Below, piece after piece: positions 39,348 through 50,742 of a DNA stretch of 64,000 bases. The notes beneath the pieces are model-generated. The model was given only the letters and a program-made list of their open reading frames with translations. It ran no database searches and was not told the origin of the DNA. How positions within the stretch are numbered: position 1 is the stretch's first letter; every line of letters starts with the position of its first letter. Both the position numbers and the translations under genes were made by a program. The DNA comes from Sipunculus nudus (taxonomy: Eukaryota; Annelida; Sipuncula; Golfingiida; Sipunculidae), in contig CM049315.1 of the NCBI GenBank assembly GCA_026874595.1, forward strand, positions 39,078,164-39,142,163, read 5' to 3'.

Positions 39348-42300
39348 AACTTACTGTCATATTGGTACTTAGGAACGCTTTAAAAAAGGCAATAACTTGC
39401 GGTGTGATGCTATTGAATGCAAATACCTCTAGAAATAAATATTAATAAAGGTAATAAGAACATTATCTTCATATTTATAAGTCAAGAGGTGAAATGACAC
39501 ATACATGCCTCGGGCCAGTCAAGGCTACTGATAGTATCTTACAATAATTGATTTGACTATAAGTAACCTCTACCAAGCAAATACTGACAAAGTATTTTTC
39601 ATTAACAATACTTTACTTTTCCTGTTTCAGTTCATCACTCATCCTCACTGCCAGCAGGTGTTACAGAACATCTGGACAGCGCATCATCCGGAAATTATGC
39701 TGATGAGTCCGTTGATGACGTTACTGTATTTCATACCTCGGATTCTCCTTTTGCCGTTCGTATACATCGGCTATTTCTTCCTTCCGTGGTTGAAATGCTG
39801 GGAACCTTGGAAAGCCCCCATGAACAAATTCGTCGGGCAGACTTTCTCCTTCTTGACTTTCATCGTCCTTGTTATAGTGAGTATGAGTACTGGACAGTAC
39901 GATAAGCGTGCGCCAGACATACGCGGACTGGATATTTGCATATACATCTGGGTGGCAGCTTACATATGGATGCAAATGAAGCGTACATGGTTCGGTGGCA
40001 CCAAACTGTACGTCAAGTACTGGTGGAATATATACGATGCTTTCATGTTGTTGCTGTTTGTGGTATCGTTCGTGGCCCGTTTCGCATCGTGGGTCAGAGC
40101 TATAAACGACCGCGCTTACAGGGAGGTGGAGCGTCGTTTCTGGCCTTGGAATGACCCGATGCTGGTGTCCGAAGCGTTTTACTGCGCAGCCAGTGTTATG
40201 GCAATAGGCAGGATCATGTACCTTTTCATGCTCAGCAGAATCCTCGGACCAATGCAGCTGTCTCTCGCCAGAATGATGTACGACGTTCTGCAGATGCTCC
40301 TCCTTTTCTTCCTGACCATGTTTGCCTTTTCTTTTGGTATGAACCGTATGTACAGATATTACGACGGTATGCAATCGTTCAACCCCAACAGTCGCACTCC
40401 AACTGCTACGCAAAATGCCGCCTATTCCACGTAAGTTAGTTAAGCTATATATAATTTTTAGCTAAGTGTAATCATTCAAAGTGTTATGAAACATTAATAT
40501 AAACATATTTGAATTTAGCTATTCCGACTGTATGATTCAAAGAGAATTGTTCGATCAACCGTTTGCCTATTAAGTATTGCATTGAGTTAATGATATATAA
40601 GGATATGTGCAGAGCTTCACATTGTCTGCAGAAGAACATTTAACGTTTTTTGGAAGCAACGACCATGTTCTCGTTCCATAACTCTGGCGACCATCTGATT
40701 TATTTTACTTCTCGTTTCTTGGACTTTCCTGAAAAGTCCTGATTGACCATGCAAAAATATAAGCCTTATATAAGTATGATTATATATGTATATATGAGAT
40801 GCAAATCACCGGTTTTACATGGAAAGGAAAATAATTATTTCCATTAGATGAATAAATAACCCTGTTTGTCTAATGCAGATGGGAACAGTCATTCAGTACG
40901 TTCTTCTGGAATCTCTATGGACACGGTGGTCCTGAAAACGCCGACGTTGTCATGGACAACAGGTACAACTCCACCTACATATTACCAGAGAACAAGCACC
41001 ATTTTACCGAGGTCACGGGGTACATTTTAAACGGCATGTATCACCTGATCACGGTGACGACACTGTTGAACATGCTGATCGCTATGATGTCAAACACGCT
41101 GACTCATGTTCAAGTAAGAACGAGAAGTAATTGAGAAAATTTAAACAAATTCGTAGTGATTATATCATAACGTCACTAAATGAAACCATATATTACCATT
41201 GCTATCCTCAGTCAGAGTATATTGATATATAAATGTACCCTTCCTCAGTTACCTGCATTATAACAATGTTCTGTCTGCTTACGTACGTCTAAATGCCTCA
41301 TTTAAGCATACCTTAGTGAATTGAGAAATTCAAGATTTATACAAATTCGTAGTGATTATATCATAACTTCAATATATAAAACCATATATTACCATTGCTA
41401 TCCTCGGTCAGAGTAAATTGTTATATAAATGCACCCTTCTATCAGCTACCTACATTATAACAATGTTATATCTGCGTGCGTCTTTCCAAAATGCCTTATT
41501 TATGCATAGCCAAGTGAATTGAGAAATTCAAGATTTATACAAAATCGTAATGATTATATCATAACTTCAATATATAAAACCATATATTACCATTGCCATC
41601 CTCGGTCAGTGGGTTGTAATATAAATGCACCCTTCTTGAAATTATCTATATTATTACAATGCTATGTCTGAGTGCGTCTTACCAAAATACCTCATTTATT
41701 TATAACTTTGTGAATAACCCTCGAACGCTCTTTCAGTCATTTTACAGAAAGGACAATTTAGAGAAACATCAAATAATTCCAAACAACGGACTAAAAATAC
41801 ATTTGTTACCCACATACATAAGGTACACAAGAATCCACTTAAGCTTTTAACACGCATTATACGCACACATGCAGTGCTGTTTTTATTTTTTTAGGATAAT
41901 GCTGACAAAGAATGGAAATTCGCCCGCTCCCAGCTGTGGATGGATTTCTTCAGTCACGGTGGGACTTTGCCCCCTCCACTCAACGTCATTCCCAGTCCAA
42001 AGTCCATCTTCAGACTCTTCCTGTGGATTAAACTAAAGATCTGTGGAGGCAGTCCTACCCAGGGAGAACCTAAATGTTCCATGGATGTAAGCAGTTTTCA
42101 ATATATCCTAAAAATATGTTATTATATCCAAAGTGATCTCGAGTACCAAGCACGTATTTGAACATAACGTTTCACATTGTTTGCACTATACACTGTATAT
42201 TCCTTTTCTTCTTTCAGAGGTGCTACTATATAGAGACTGATGAAGATAAAAGAGACCAGGCTGAATTTCAGAGAGAATTCAAAGTAAGAAAAAATATAAA

Positions 42301-45300
42301 CACCTTTTTCAGCTTCACACAAAAATAAACTCTACTCTGTTCTGCTCATTTAACAAAATGATGCATCACATTTTGTGCCTCGGAAAACCCAATTAAACTC
42401 TAAGATTTGCCTAAATATTTTATTGTTTCTCTAAACACTCAGGTTCTCGACCTTTTTTGGAACACCAGGTGCTTACGTAAGCTTCTCTGTTGTGTTGAAG
42501 GATATTAAACGTTTGAAGTAATCAAACAGGTGGATACAGGGTAAGCGATCACTCTGAATTAAGTTTCAGAGACAATGGTACTTCAGGTATTATAATGATC
42601 CGCATAATATTTGCACAACAGAAAACATTATGAACTCTCAGTGAATTTATGACAGTTACATGCAAGGAAACCTGCACAGTTTACAATAATATATGGATGT
42701 GGTAGCCGTTTCTCATGCTCCCTCTCCGGAACCTTATTAATTGTTCAAGGCAGACCGCTCTTAAAGGTGATGTTTTAATCTCTTCCAGTCAGTGATGGTT
42801 CGGCTGTTGGAGCGCTACCTGTATACTTCTGAGCAAGAGGCGGGCGAGGAAGAAAAAGTAACCCCTGACACTCTGGAACAGATGAAGGCAGATCTTCTCC
42901 GGGAGATGAACAAACTCTCATCCGCCAGCAGTAAAGTTTCTTCTTCGTTTTCTTCTCCAAAACTGCGTGTAGGTAATCTTTGACATGCTCCGCCGCTCTC
43001 CTAATGCCTTTTCCACGTTTGTATGTTGCCCTTGCCTGTATATTCTGTGGCAAAGACGGAAACATGCTGGGTTTGCATGCTCCTCTTTTTTTCCAAAGTA
43101 GATGGTCAAGTTGTAGAATGTTATCGACATTAAGCCATTGCTGAAGGAACTGCATAAAAGGATTAGACGTGAGTACCTTAGCCTTAATCCAAGAAACAAT
43201 TTGCAACTTGGTAGGGAATGGTTTGCATCATTCGAGCTATGATTAAATTGTAATTTTTGTGTATTGGAGATTTCAGTCATGCAAACACATAGAGATGTAA
43301 ATCAAGACTGGTTTGACCATTAGAACTTTTCATTGTTCAAATGTTCCAAAATAACACTTTATATTTGGATATGTAATCTGTAAGTAACCAGACTGAATCT
43401 TACGACAAACTGTTTCCTATTTTTTTCTCGAAGAACCGAGGTTATGTTTCCCATATTTTTTTTATGCTAGTAACAAATTGCTTTAATAATTGATACACAC
43501 ATCCGTGATAAACAGGAATTACACATGAAATATTATTTGCTTTTAAATTCCTATAGTCATGTATCAGCTCAAATTAAGCATTATTTATCGGGTCTCAAGC
43601 CTGTTTCCTTCCATTGTAATTTTCTGCTGTTCCATGTCTTTCGTATGATGAACCGTGTGTTGCCCTTCCCTTCAGTTTCCTGCTCTCCTGTCTATTTCAT
43701 TATCCTTCTTTTCCCTCTTCTCGTAGAACCATTTTATTTGATTTCCATTTTTTCCAATTAGATGGAGTTGTTACCCACCCATTCAGTTCCCCTTTTTTAG
43801 CCCTCAGCCCTTGGGCTGATGGGCTATTGTCGTCACCCAAGCAGTCCGTCCGTCCGTCCGTCCGGCGTCCGTTAACTTTTACCTTGTGAGCGGGATATCT
43901 TATTTCTCAGGAACCATTGGGTGGATTTTCACAATACATACTATGATCATAGGAACTGATGGTCTGTGACTGCTGCACAAGTTTGGGGGCGCCACCTACA
44001 ATTTCTGATTTTTAATGAATTGTTCTTGGATTTTTCAACTGTGGCCTTGTGAGCGGGTTATCTCTAAAAGGATTCACAATAGGAATATTATTTCTTTGGT
44101 GAAGATGTATATCGACAAAATCACGGTCAAGTTTGAAGATGGGTGACCTTGACCTACTTTTCAAGGTCACAGAACTTATAATAGAATAAAACTTGGAAGC
44201 TTATTTTTCAGGAAGCATTTGGTGGATTGTTATGAATTATGGTACATACCTCTACATTTTAAATTTATAACTGAGACATGTACAGATATACATCCATGTG
44301 AGAACAGATATTTAGTACTTGTTACTGTTACCACCTCTTAACACATTTCTTTTGGCTGAGGGCTTTTGTCAGCTTATGCTGATATTCTAGTTTTATATGT
44401 TACGTTACCCTGAATCTTTTCCTTATTCCCATAGAATCATTTTAACCACCCACATACTTTCCTATTCGTTTATACATGATCTGCATGTGTAGTGTTACAT
44501 TGTGTAAACCACTCAGATATACTTTACTCCTTTCTCATGCAGTATAATCCCTTCCACCGTCACCAATTTCTTGTTGTTCTTAAATGACGCATCTGTTATC
44601 AAGAATGTGTCCCACTAAGTTGCCTCAATCACTTCCACACGTTTCCATAAATAATAGTATCATTATTCCTGTACCCTAATATCACCAGATACTGTATCAT
44701 ACGACTACGAATGTGTCCCATCAAGCTGCCTCAGGTACTCGCACAAGCCCTTATATATAATAGTATTTGTGTTCCTGTATCCCTTTAACACAATCAATTC
44801 TGTATCATACACCTCCTAATGTATCATACACCTCCTTCTGATCAGATGTTTTTTTTGAGCTTTCAGCTGTTTTACTATGTAGTCAGCACGTTTACTGTTT
44901 CACAATTTACGTTTTTACAAAAGCGGTATAGGGTGGCTAAGCATGTCGAATATTATTGCACTCCCTCTATGTCTCTCTCTCTCAATGTTTTTCTTTCTTT
45001 TTACTCTGTTTCTTGAAAGAAAAAGTCTAAATCTTATTTAGCTATTATTTGCATTTAAAGTTACCAAGTTTTAATGTTTCTCTCTCTCTCTCTGTTTAGT
45101 CTGTCTCTTGAAAGAAACAAAATATTAAATTTATTGAGCTAATGTATAAATGTAAGGGCAATTTACTGTAATGCTTTAATAGTTACATAATTGCAAACGT
45201 TAACAGCTAATTAAGAATGTAATCAGCCAGTCCCTACATCGGTTCTACGGATATTGAGTAAAGTTAATTTTTTTAATAATCTGTTTTTGAATATTGCACT

Positions 45301-45681
45301 ATAGTTGAGCGTTTTAGTTATTTTGAATATAACTCTTTACGGGTTATAAATTTCTGTTTAATGTTCTTATGTTTACATATGGAAGTGTATGACTTCGTGT
45401 TATAAAATTAATTTATTTTTCAAACATTTTAAAAACATGTTCTCGAATTTAAGGTAGACTTTTTTAAAACATAAACGACATAAAAGGTTTATTGTGTACT
45501 CCAACATCTGAATTGCGCCAGACAGGGCTTTAACCAATACAGCAAACAGATAATGTCAGTGACTGATGATTTGAAGCTATGTATCTATTTTCAGAACTCT
45601 AAGGAAGCCTCGCCGCCTTGGCATAATGTTCATGACATCACGGTTAAAGAAGCCATCCCGTCGAACATTGTAAAATCATGA
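31829..45681 (+). CDS. TRPC-type transient receptor potential cation channel, 11 coding exons, 804 aa
   Basis: Exons: 31829-31972, 32765-32961, 34554-34702, 35091-35272, 39064-39246, 39631-40430, 40879-41113, 41895-42086, 42218-42283, 42789-42968, 45595-45681. All junctions are GT/AG and all phases join, giving 804 residues with the stop TGA at 45679-45681, a usual TRPC length. The N-terminus has ankyrin-type repeats ([44 protein letters not shown], about 58-110), then the TRPC linker ([41 protein letters not shown]). Exons 6-7 carry S1 (about 356-371), S2 (386-402), S3 (419-440), S4 (464-487), S5 (505-527), the pore helix (STFFWNLYG, about 558-566) and S6 ending NMLIAMM (616-622). The TRP box EWKFAR is at 636-641, followed by [16 protein letters not shown] channels are plasma-membrane, receptor-operated, calcium-permeable tetramers. 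The pore LFW motif of vertebrate TRPC is FFW here, and an N-glycosylation site NST (582-584) lies in the outer pore. An acceptor at 31808-31809 implies a 5' untranslated exon. Orthology to a particular TRPC subtype is not decided. Confidence 0.95.
32328..32605. repeat. Foldback element in TRPC intron 1 (AACCGCTGCTTT family)
   Basis: Left arm from 32328 (GTTAACCGCTGCTTTGTA) and right arm ending near 32605 (AAAGCAGCGGTTAC) are inverted repeats with a central unpaired region around 32435-32465. Both arms contain a diverged ACAGGGCCAAGGATT or GGGCAAAGAATTG core in opposite orientation. Related to 18780-19040. Confidence 0.75.
32988..33080. repeat. (CATA)n tract and poly-C tract after TRPC exon 2
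   Basis: A tetranucleotide CATA run (about 32990-33010) lies about 27 nt after the exon 2 donor, followed by a C homopolymer at about 33062-33078 and a CA-rich tail. Confidence 0.85.
35374..35740 (-). mobile_element. Repeat element with hairpin minisatellite, copy 1 (TRPC intron 4)
   Basis: The element begins near TATGGAGCCCCTAA (35383), has TATTTCTGGGT before the core, about six tandem units of CGCGTTCCCTCGCGA (35466-35592), then CTAGGCTGGTTCCCTGCTCC and GTGTCTTTAACACCA, ending near CGATGTCAGGT (35738). Every landmark recurs in reverse complement and reverse order at 38420-38955. There is no coding capacity and no clear TIR. Core plus fixed flanks suggests a non-autonomous mobile element with an internal tandem array. 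Confidence 0.85.
35828..35875. repeat. (CA)n/(TA)n microsatellite in TRPC intron 4
   Basis: About 12 CA units followed by a short TA-rich run. Simple repeat. Confidence 0.9.
36016..36079. repeat. (TA)n microsatellite in TRPC intron 4
   Basis: About 31 TA units. It lies between the two inverted copies of the hairpin minisatellite element. Confidence 0.95.
37703..37769. repeat. (TA)n microsatellite in TRPC intron 4
   Basis: About 33 TA units, the second (TA)n between the inverted element copies; it is followed by CGCGCGCGAA. Confidence 0.95.
38420..38955 (+). mobile_element. Repeat element with hairpin minisatellite, copy 2 (inverted)
   Basis: It begins near ACCTGACATCGAG (38430) and has TGGTGTTAAAGACACAGAAC, GGGGAGCAGGGAACCAGCCTAG, then the tandem core (38593-38906), and ends CCCAGAAA followed by TAGGGGCTCCATA (38942-38954). 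This is the reverse complement order of copy 1. The core has about 15 units against about six in copy 1, so the array length has changed since the copies separated. It lies in the same intron, with no exon between the copies. Confidence 0.85.
38593..38906 (+). repeat. 21-bp minisatellite with hairpin-forming unit
   Basis: About 15 units built on TCGCGAGGGAACGCGA, in which TCGCG and CGCGA are complementary around an AGGGAA loop. Unit joints are of two kinds, AAAAGATC and AAATTATC. One early unit is 22 bp, and one carries AACTCGAA in place of AACGCGAA. Because 21 is a multiple of three, both strands stay open and give artefactual heptad translations (DREGTRK and FPRDLFA). Confidence 0.95.
39285..39345. 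repeat. (TA)n tract after TRPC exon 5
   Basis: Two TA runs interrupted by TTTATA, starting about 38 nt after the exon 5 donor. Confidence 0.9.
41129..41720 (+). repeat. Threefold 190-198-bp tandem repeat in TRPC intron 7
   Basis: AATTGAGAAA starts units at about 41129, 41319 and 41518. Each unit contains CGTAGTGATTATATCATAA (or close), CCATATATTACCATTGC, CCTCGGTCAG-like and ACCCTTC landmarks. The first unit starts 15 nt after the donor of the pore exon, and the array ends before the TRP-box exon. Confidence 0.9.
43799..44395. mobile_element. Small TIR element in TRPC intron 10
   Basis: Perfect 11-bp inverted ends AGCCCTCAGCC (43799-43809) and GGCTGAGGGCT (44354-44364). Inside are a (GTCC)n tract (about 43844-43864) and motifs such as TTACCTTGTGAGCGGGATAT, GGTGACCTTGACCT and TCAAGGTCACAGAACTTATA, typical of a widespread repeat in mollusc introns. 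There is no transposase frame, so it is non-autonomous. Its outer limit could be nearer 44395. Confidence 0.7.
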
Positions 45682-45780
45682 GGACTATAATTTTTTAATT
45701 AAACACACACATATATATTTATTAATAAATATATATAAATATTTATAAAATATATATATATATATTATGAAAGTTTCTCA
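45682..45780 (+). promoter_or_regulatory. TRPC 3' UTR start with candidate poly(A) signal
   Basis: AATAAA occurs at 45724-45729, 43 nt after the TRPC stop codon, within a TA-rich tract. It is the nearest canonical signal, but the TA-rich context makes a chance match possible. Confidence 0.4.
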
Positions 45781-45999
45781 TAAATACTACCTCTGAAACA
45801 ATGGAACTGTTTGAAAGTAGATTATATTGCAATGATAGGTTGCACGGGTAATGCATTATCATTAAGGCAGCAGCAAGAACCGGCAGCGACCGGAAAATAT
45901 AAAGAGTGTGCATCGAAGGTGAAGACTAGGTACAATGATAATAAAGAACGTGCAAATCCATCACTAAAATACGAGCTCTCAAAATACAAGACAACCATT

Positions 46000-46215
46000 A
46001 TCTATAGCGCAGTGAAATTTTATTCTTCTTGTAAGGTTTTATGATGGCGCCGTGAGGCGGAGCAGAGCGCGCCATTGTTGACCACGCCAAGTAAGCGATT
46101 TGCATAACATTTTACTGTGCTAAGCTGGTTTGCAAACACACCCCGCCTTTAGGTCAAAGTTCATTTCTATGAGCTGTTTTGTTGTAACATTCCCGCTAAT
46201 AATCCAGTTCTATAA
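46000..46215. repeat. Foldback element, copy 2 (related to 4240-4400)
   Basis: TAGCGCAGTGAAATTTTATTC (about 46003-46024) pairs imperfectly with GCATAACATTTTACTGTGCTA (about 46102-46122). Downstream, GAGCTGTTTTGTTGTAACAT matches the corresponding part of the 4.4-kb element. Confidence 0.6.
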
Positions 46216-46872
46216 TGGTCTGCTAATTCTCAGCTGGTTAATGTTCAACCCCTCAGTGTAAATATGAAGGAAAACTAGCAGCTTTAAGTGTCTGATGCGT
46301 CTGAACAAAACGATGAATTACTTTCACAGCTGACGGATATGCCTTAGGTCTATGGGACCGATGAGAAGTCTTTCCCTTTTGGTTTTTTTTTCAAAATACG
46401 ATGTGGAGTTGTAATTGGTTCATAATTGAAATGAGAATGGCGGATCCACAGGTGTGTAAACCTCAACTTTGCACGAACGAGAATTGTAGAAAAACGCACA
46501 GTTTAAACTGAATGAGATGATATGGAAATGTTATTGACGTTCTGTTTGTTTAGCGAATTCGGATTCGGAATAAAATCATGGGGAATTCTAAGTTTAAAAA
46601 TATCAGTGTAAAAAACAGACAATCGAGATGCGAGAAACTACGTAGTAGTTTTGCTCAAGATTGAAGCAAACACCAGGAGCCTTTTAACTTACTGACTGTA
46701 AGCTACATGGGTAATGGTTTCATGAATTCGGCATGGTTCTTTACCAAGTTGACTACCTCAGAAAAGCAAAGGAGGATATTTTAACATGCAGATATAGGGT
46801 TAACATATTGTCTTCATTATTCTATAGATAGTTAACAAATGTAATGTAGGTCCAATAAATATGCTGATCTTG

Positions 46873-46932
<60 letters not shown>

Positions 46933-47235
46933 GACATGACAGGGTAGTTTTTGTAAACTTCATTGTAATCTGTAAAAACTGAGAGTAATCCTTGTATATA
47001 ATTGCACATTTTCCTTCCAATATAAGGATTAATCATTTTTATTCACAATGAAGTGCTTACCACAATTTAATTTGTATTAACTCAATTCCAAAATAAATCT
47101 TGTACGTCTTCACAGTGTAGTTTATTTTTTGCAAATAATATGCAATTTAAATGTAGAATTGATAGATGCCATGTTTCCTTTTTACATGATCCTTTCACAT
47201 GATCAACCAAAAGGATTGTTATCTTAATTTAGAGC

Positions 47236-47275
<40 letters not shown>

Positions 47276-47467
47276 GTAAGCCATGGACAAATCTGACACA
47301 CAGGTACTGTCACCTGCCGGTAAATTACATAACTAATTTATGGTTCACTTTACGAAGTGGACAAAAGGCTGTCACCCATCTGCCAGGAGTCGTTTCTACG
47401 GCCGGGACTCCTTGTCTCAACTGGCAAACTTTAAAATCAAAATTTTTTACATATCAAGGAAACACTT
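46215..47467. other. Intergenic, microsatellites
   Basis: Contains a (TA)n tract (46877-46927) and a (GA)n tract (47236-47272). No gene is supported. Confidence 0.55.
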
Positions 47468-47715
47468 TCTGTTAACATTTCATATACGCGCATTCTTACA
47501 ATATATTACTTATTCCGTAAAGTCCATACCATAAAAACACCCACCTTTATGTAATTTGCCTTGAAACAATTCTTATCTAACGTACTTGAACGAAATACAT
47601 TACCATCCTCACTGCGTTGATTCCTACGCCGCTGGTGCATTGTGGGCCGTAGGTTTGAAAGCCCACAAACCTTAACCAGCAGAGTCGTACTCCTATGAGT
47701 CCGATTCTGCGCAGT
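47468..47715. repeat. Dispersed repeat B, copy 2
   Basis: Related to 6076-6336 in the same orientation. Copies are clearly diverged, but order and landmarks (TGGGCCGTA, AGAGTCGTACTC, CTGCGCAGT) are kept. Confidence 0.65.
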
Positions 47716-48506
47716 TTGGGAGACTGTCAGGATCAAAGCGCCATCTGTCACCGCATCGCTTACCTAGGGTTATACTTACCGTGACGTCAAAAGTTAAACA
47801 CGTTCCATTAAAGTGGTCCTTTTGAGCCATTAGGAATTCCGTGAATGCCCATTGTTCCACTAATGCCTTCTTCACAGCAGTCATACGCTTCGGAACTATG
47901 GGGCGAGGGGTCGCTATAAATAATGTATGGTTCAAATGGTCAACTTAGACCCGTTTTAGCCAAAAAATATGTTAATTGCAGTCGATTCCGTACATATAAA
48001 GGCTGGAAGATCTATTGTATGGCGGTATCGGCAAGCTGGTAATTATTTCCTCCCCCTCGTATAGTTAATCACGTCGGCATACTTCGCAAAGTAATTCTAC
48101 TGGGACACAGTAGATAGCATAGCTCTACTCACTTGCGTTAGCCAGAATAAAGTGCATTTATAGCCTGAGCAAGCATCCATAACGGGTGGACTGTTCTCAT
48201 AGTTTTAATTTAATTTTGTTGTAAAGCAAAGACGAGACGCAATATTTTATTTCTACAATATCTAATTCTTAATATATCAGAAAAAAAAATCTATACAAAA
48301 AATTAATACAAACAAGCACACACTTCTAAACATTTTTCGAAAGAAGATTCTTTAAAATCTAATTTTAACAGAAGGGTTAGGCATCCAAGCGTACAAGGTA
48401 ACAATATAACGCGAACGTAACCAAGACTAGGTAAAACAGAACTAATATCAGGATTCCTCGTCTGTTGTATATGAAGTAAATATTGGTAGTAATAAAACAT
48501 CATGTT
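47716..48506. other. Intergenic 3' flank of the secreted-protein gene
   Basis: No gene is supported. On the minus strand a canonical AATAAA (TTTATT at 48246-48251) lies about 256 nt downstream of the stop codon of the next gene and could be its poly(A) signal. Confidence 0.35.
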
Positions 48507-49236
48507 TTATGAAGGGTTTTTTATGAAGTGTCCGTAGAGTGTGCTTTTCTGTGGAACGTTTGTAATAGAGCCTGTGTACAAGGACATTTCGGATCCTGCG
48601 AAGGTGGCGACACCGTCGTTAAGAATCATAATGGCTGTGGCATTACTCTTTTGCCCTTTTACTGGACTAGCTACTTCCGTGAAGGTCACACGCAACCCTT
48701 CGATAGTCACGTGGTACGTGTGCATGATGTTGTCATCGGCCACTCGGACTGCGCATGTATGTATGTAACTGTTATTGTGGGTCACATCTGGAATTTCGAG
48801 GACTGCACATGGGACAACTTCTACTGCTCGGCTTGAGGCAAGCATGGGAAGTGCACTCACTGACCCGGACGAGTTTGTCCCAGCCAACCGCAGTTCATGG
48901 AGCCCGTCAACCAAAGGAGAAAGACCCCTATCGTCGCTTGTGCTCTTTGTGCCCCCGTTATATTCAAAATGATTTCCATCTGAAATTAGATTTAATAAAT
49001 ACACTTGAAGGAAACCAATATTAATTTCTATTACTGTCACATGCAACCATGTCTATATAAACACAGAGAAATGGTATGTTAACCACAAATAATTCTAAAT
49101 TTCTCATTGCAAGAAATTAATGGGTGAACATGAAAATAAATACAACTTATGAAAAACTGAAACCAACTTTTAATTGATATCATAGACGCTATATTGAATA
49201 TAATGGAAACATTAAACTGGGTGTGTCTATCGCTAA

Positions 49237-49283
<47 letters not shown>

Positions 49284-50448
49284 GTGACAATATCTAACGT
49301 AAATTGTATATACATACCGATGTCAAATGCATGAATCCGATGATGTTCGCCATCAGCCATAAGATGAATAAATGTCGTCTTCAAAGTATTTTCGATGTCA
49401 CCGAAAACCCTGTTAAAGTTTGTAACTTTTTTCAGACAGAAATTCTTATCCTGATTTCTTTGCAAGAGGAATACGAAACTTTCCGTGAAGAGGTGATAAA
49501 TTCCGTCCGGCATACGAAATGCCGCATCAACTTTGATCTGTCCTGTGCTTGTGTCCGTCAGAGTTCGACATGATATTTGCTGTTTACTGTCTGTCAAAAC
49601 CTGGAATATTAATCAAACTGAAATGGAATATGTTTTGTTACATTCGAAATATACATTTCCTTTCGCATTTACATCAAGGCACATTCCGTAACGTACATAC
49701 ATTGTACTCAAATTGCTTTGACATTACTGGTTTAATCTATTTAATATACGAAAATAAAAGATAAATTCTTTTTTTTATATATAAAACCGTTCAGAAAGAT
49801 AGCCCGTGAAAAGTGTCCATGTTCATTAATCAGCTAAATGTGATGTGTTTTCTGTTTTCTTTGATAATGTATTTTTTAAAGAGCAGCTTGTTTGGTCACC
49901 TTAAAGAAGATCGTATGACAATGATATTAAGGAATATAAATATTTTAGACACATATTGAAGCATTGTACAATGCAGTTGAAATGTTAATTCTAAAATCGT
50001 GTTTTAAATTTTAATATCTCTATCATTTGTATTAGCTGCGTCCTCGATACCTCTTTGATGAAACAGTATTTCTAAACTGGATTTTATGTTTTGTTTGTAC
50101 TATTTAAACGGATTATATTACCAGATTGGTCATTCGTTCACGCCTTGCGCTGGTATCTTTTGTATCAGGGTATTCCACTTCAGGTCCTATATAATAAAAC
50201 ACACACACCGTCTCTCTAGGAAGGCCGTATGGTCGAATATATATCGGACAGCGGTTACGTGTTGCACACCAGAGCGCGCAGTCTTCTATACTCTCCGTAA
50301 ACTCTCTTTTTATTTTGGCGCCCTGTGGACTGGTGTAACGGGAGAGTTGCTCAGTCGTAAATTCTCCTGTAGTGTAAACATCTGCAGTCACTTTGGTAGC
50401 ACATATTATTAATGTTAACACCGATATGATAAGGAAGATATGAGCCAT
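48507..50448 (-). CDS. Secreted 360-aa protein with PAN/apple-like N-terminal motif, three exons
   Basis: Exons (minus): 50448-50122, 49600-49318, 48979-48507. Phases 0 and 1 join cleanly, giving 360 residues. A hydrophobic signal peptide opens the protein (MAHIFLIISVLTLIICATKV), so it is predicted to be secreted. Exon 1 has EDCALWCATRNRCPIY and a later CVFYY, a cysteine spacing like a short PAN/apple module, which in other proteins binds carbohydrate or protein. Exons 2 and 3 (DAAFRMPDGIYHLFTESFVFLL; then AVEVVPCAVLEIPDV, TCAVRVADDNIMHTYHVTIEG and a GSITNVPQKSTLYGHF end) match no family I recognise. The third exon alternates hydrophobic and polar residues like a beta-sandwich. A decayed paralogue sits about 4.2 kb upstream (53.7-54.6 kb). 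The ATG at 50448 was chosen over an upstream TTG because it directly starts the signal peptide. Confidence 0.8.
49242..49280. repeat. (CT)n microsatellite in intron 2 of the secreted-protein gene
   Basis: About 19 CT units in the intron between exons 2 and 3. Confidence 0.95.
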
Positions 50449-50742
50449 GACTGTGATATTAACTGAGATTGATTGTGCCAAACAGCATGATACAGCTCAC
50501 ACAACAGGGACAGGTCAGCACTCGCTTGGCGTTCTGGTTATATGCCAATAAATCCATTAAATACTAAGTAATCTCGAAAAGGGCCAGCTCGAATTCTGTT
50601 TAAGCCTTAGAATGTTCCACATAAAAGAGATTTTAATGGGGAAGGCCTACAGGAGCCACGGCCATTAGGCAATCTGTTAAATAAAGGTTGTACATCAAAA
50701 ACTGCTTAGCTGGTAATTCAGTTGCGAAACAATGGTCATATC
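50448..50742 (-). promoter_or_regulatory. Promoter region copy 1 of the secreted-protein gene
   Basis: This segment directly precedes the start codon and is duplicated in tandem at 50743-51030 (CTGTGATATTAACT at 50451 and again at 50749). On the minus strand it carries a TATA-like ATATAA (50538-50543) about 90 nt upstream of the ATG. Confidence 0.7.

Noticed and set aside
39721-40413. 230-residue minus-strand open frame
   Set aside because: It is the antisense shadow of the large TRPC exon 6, whose plus-strand reading is clearly a channel domain.
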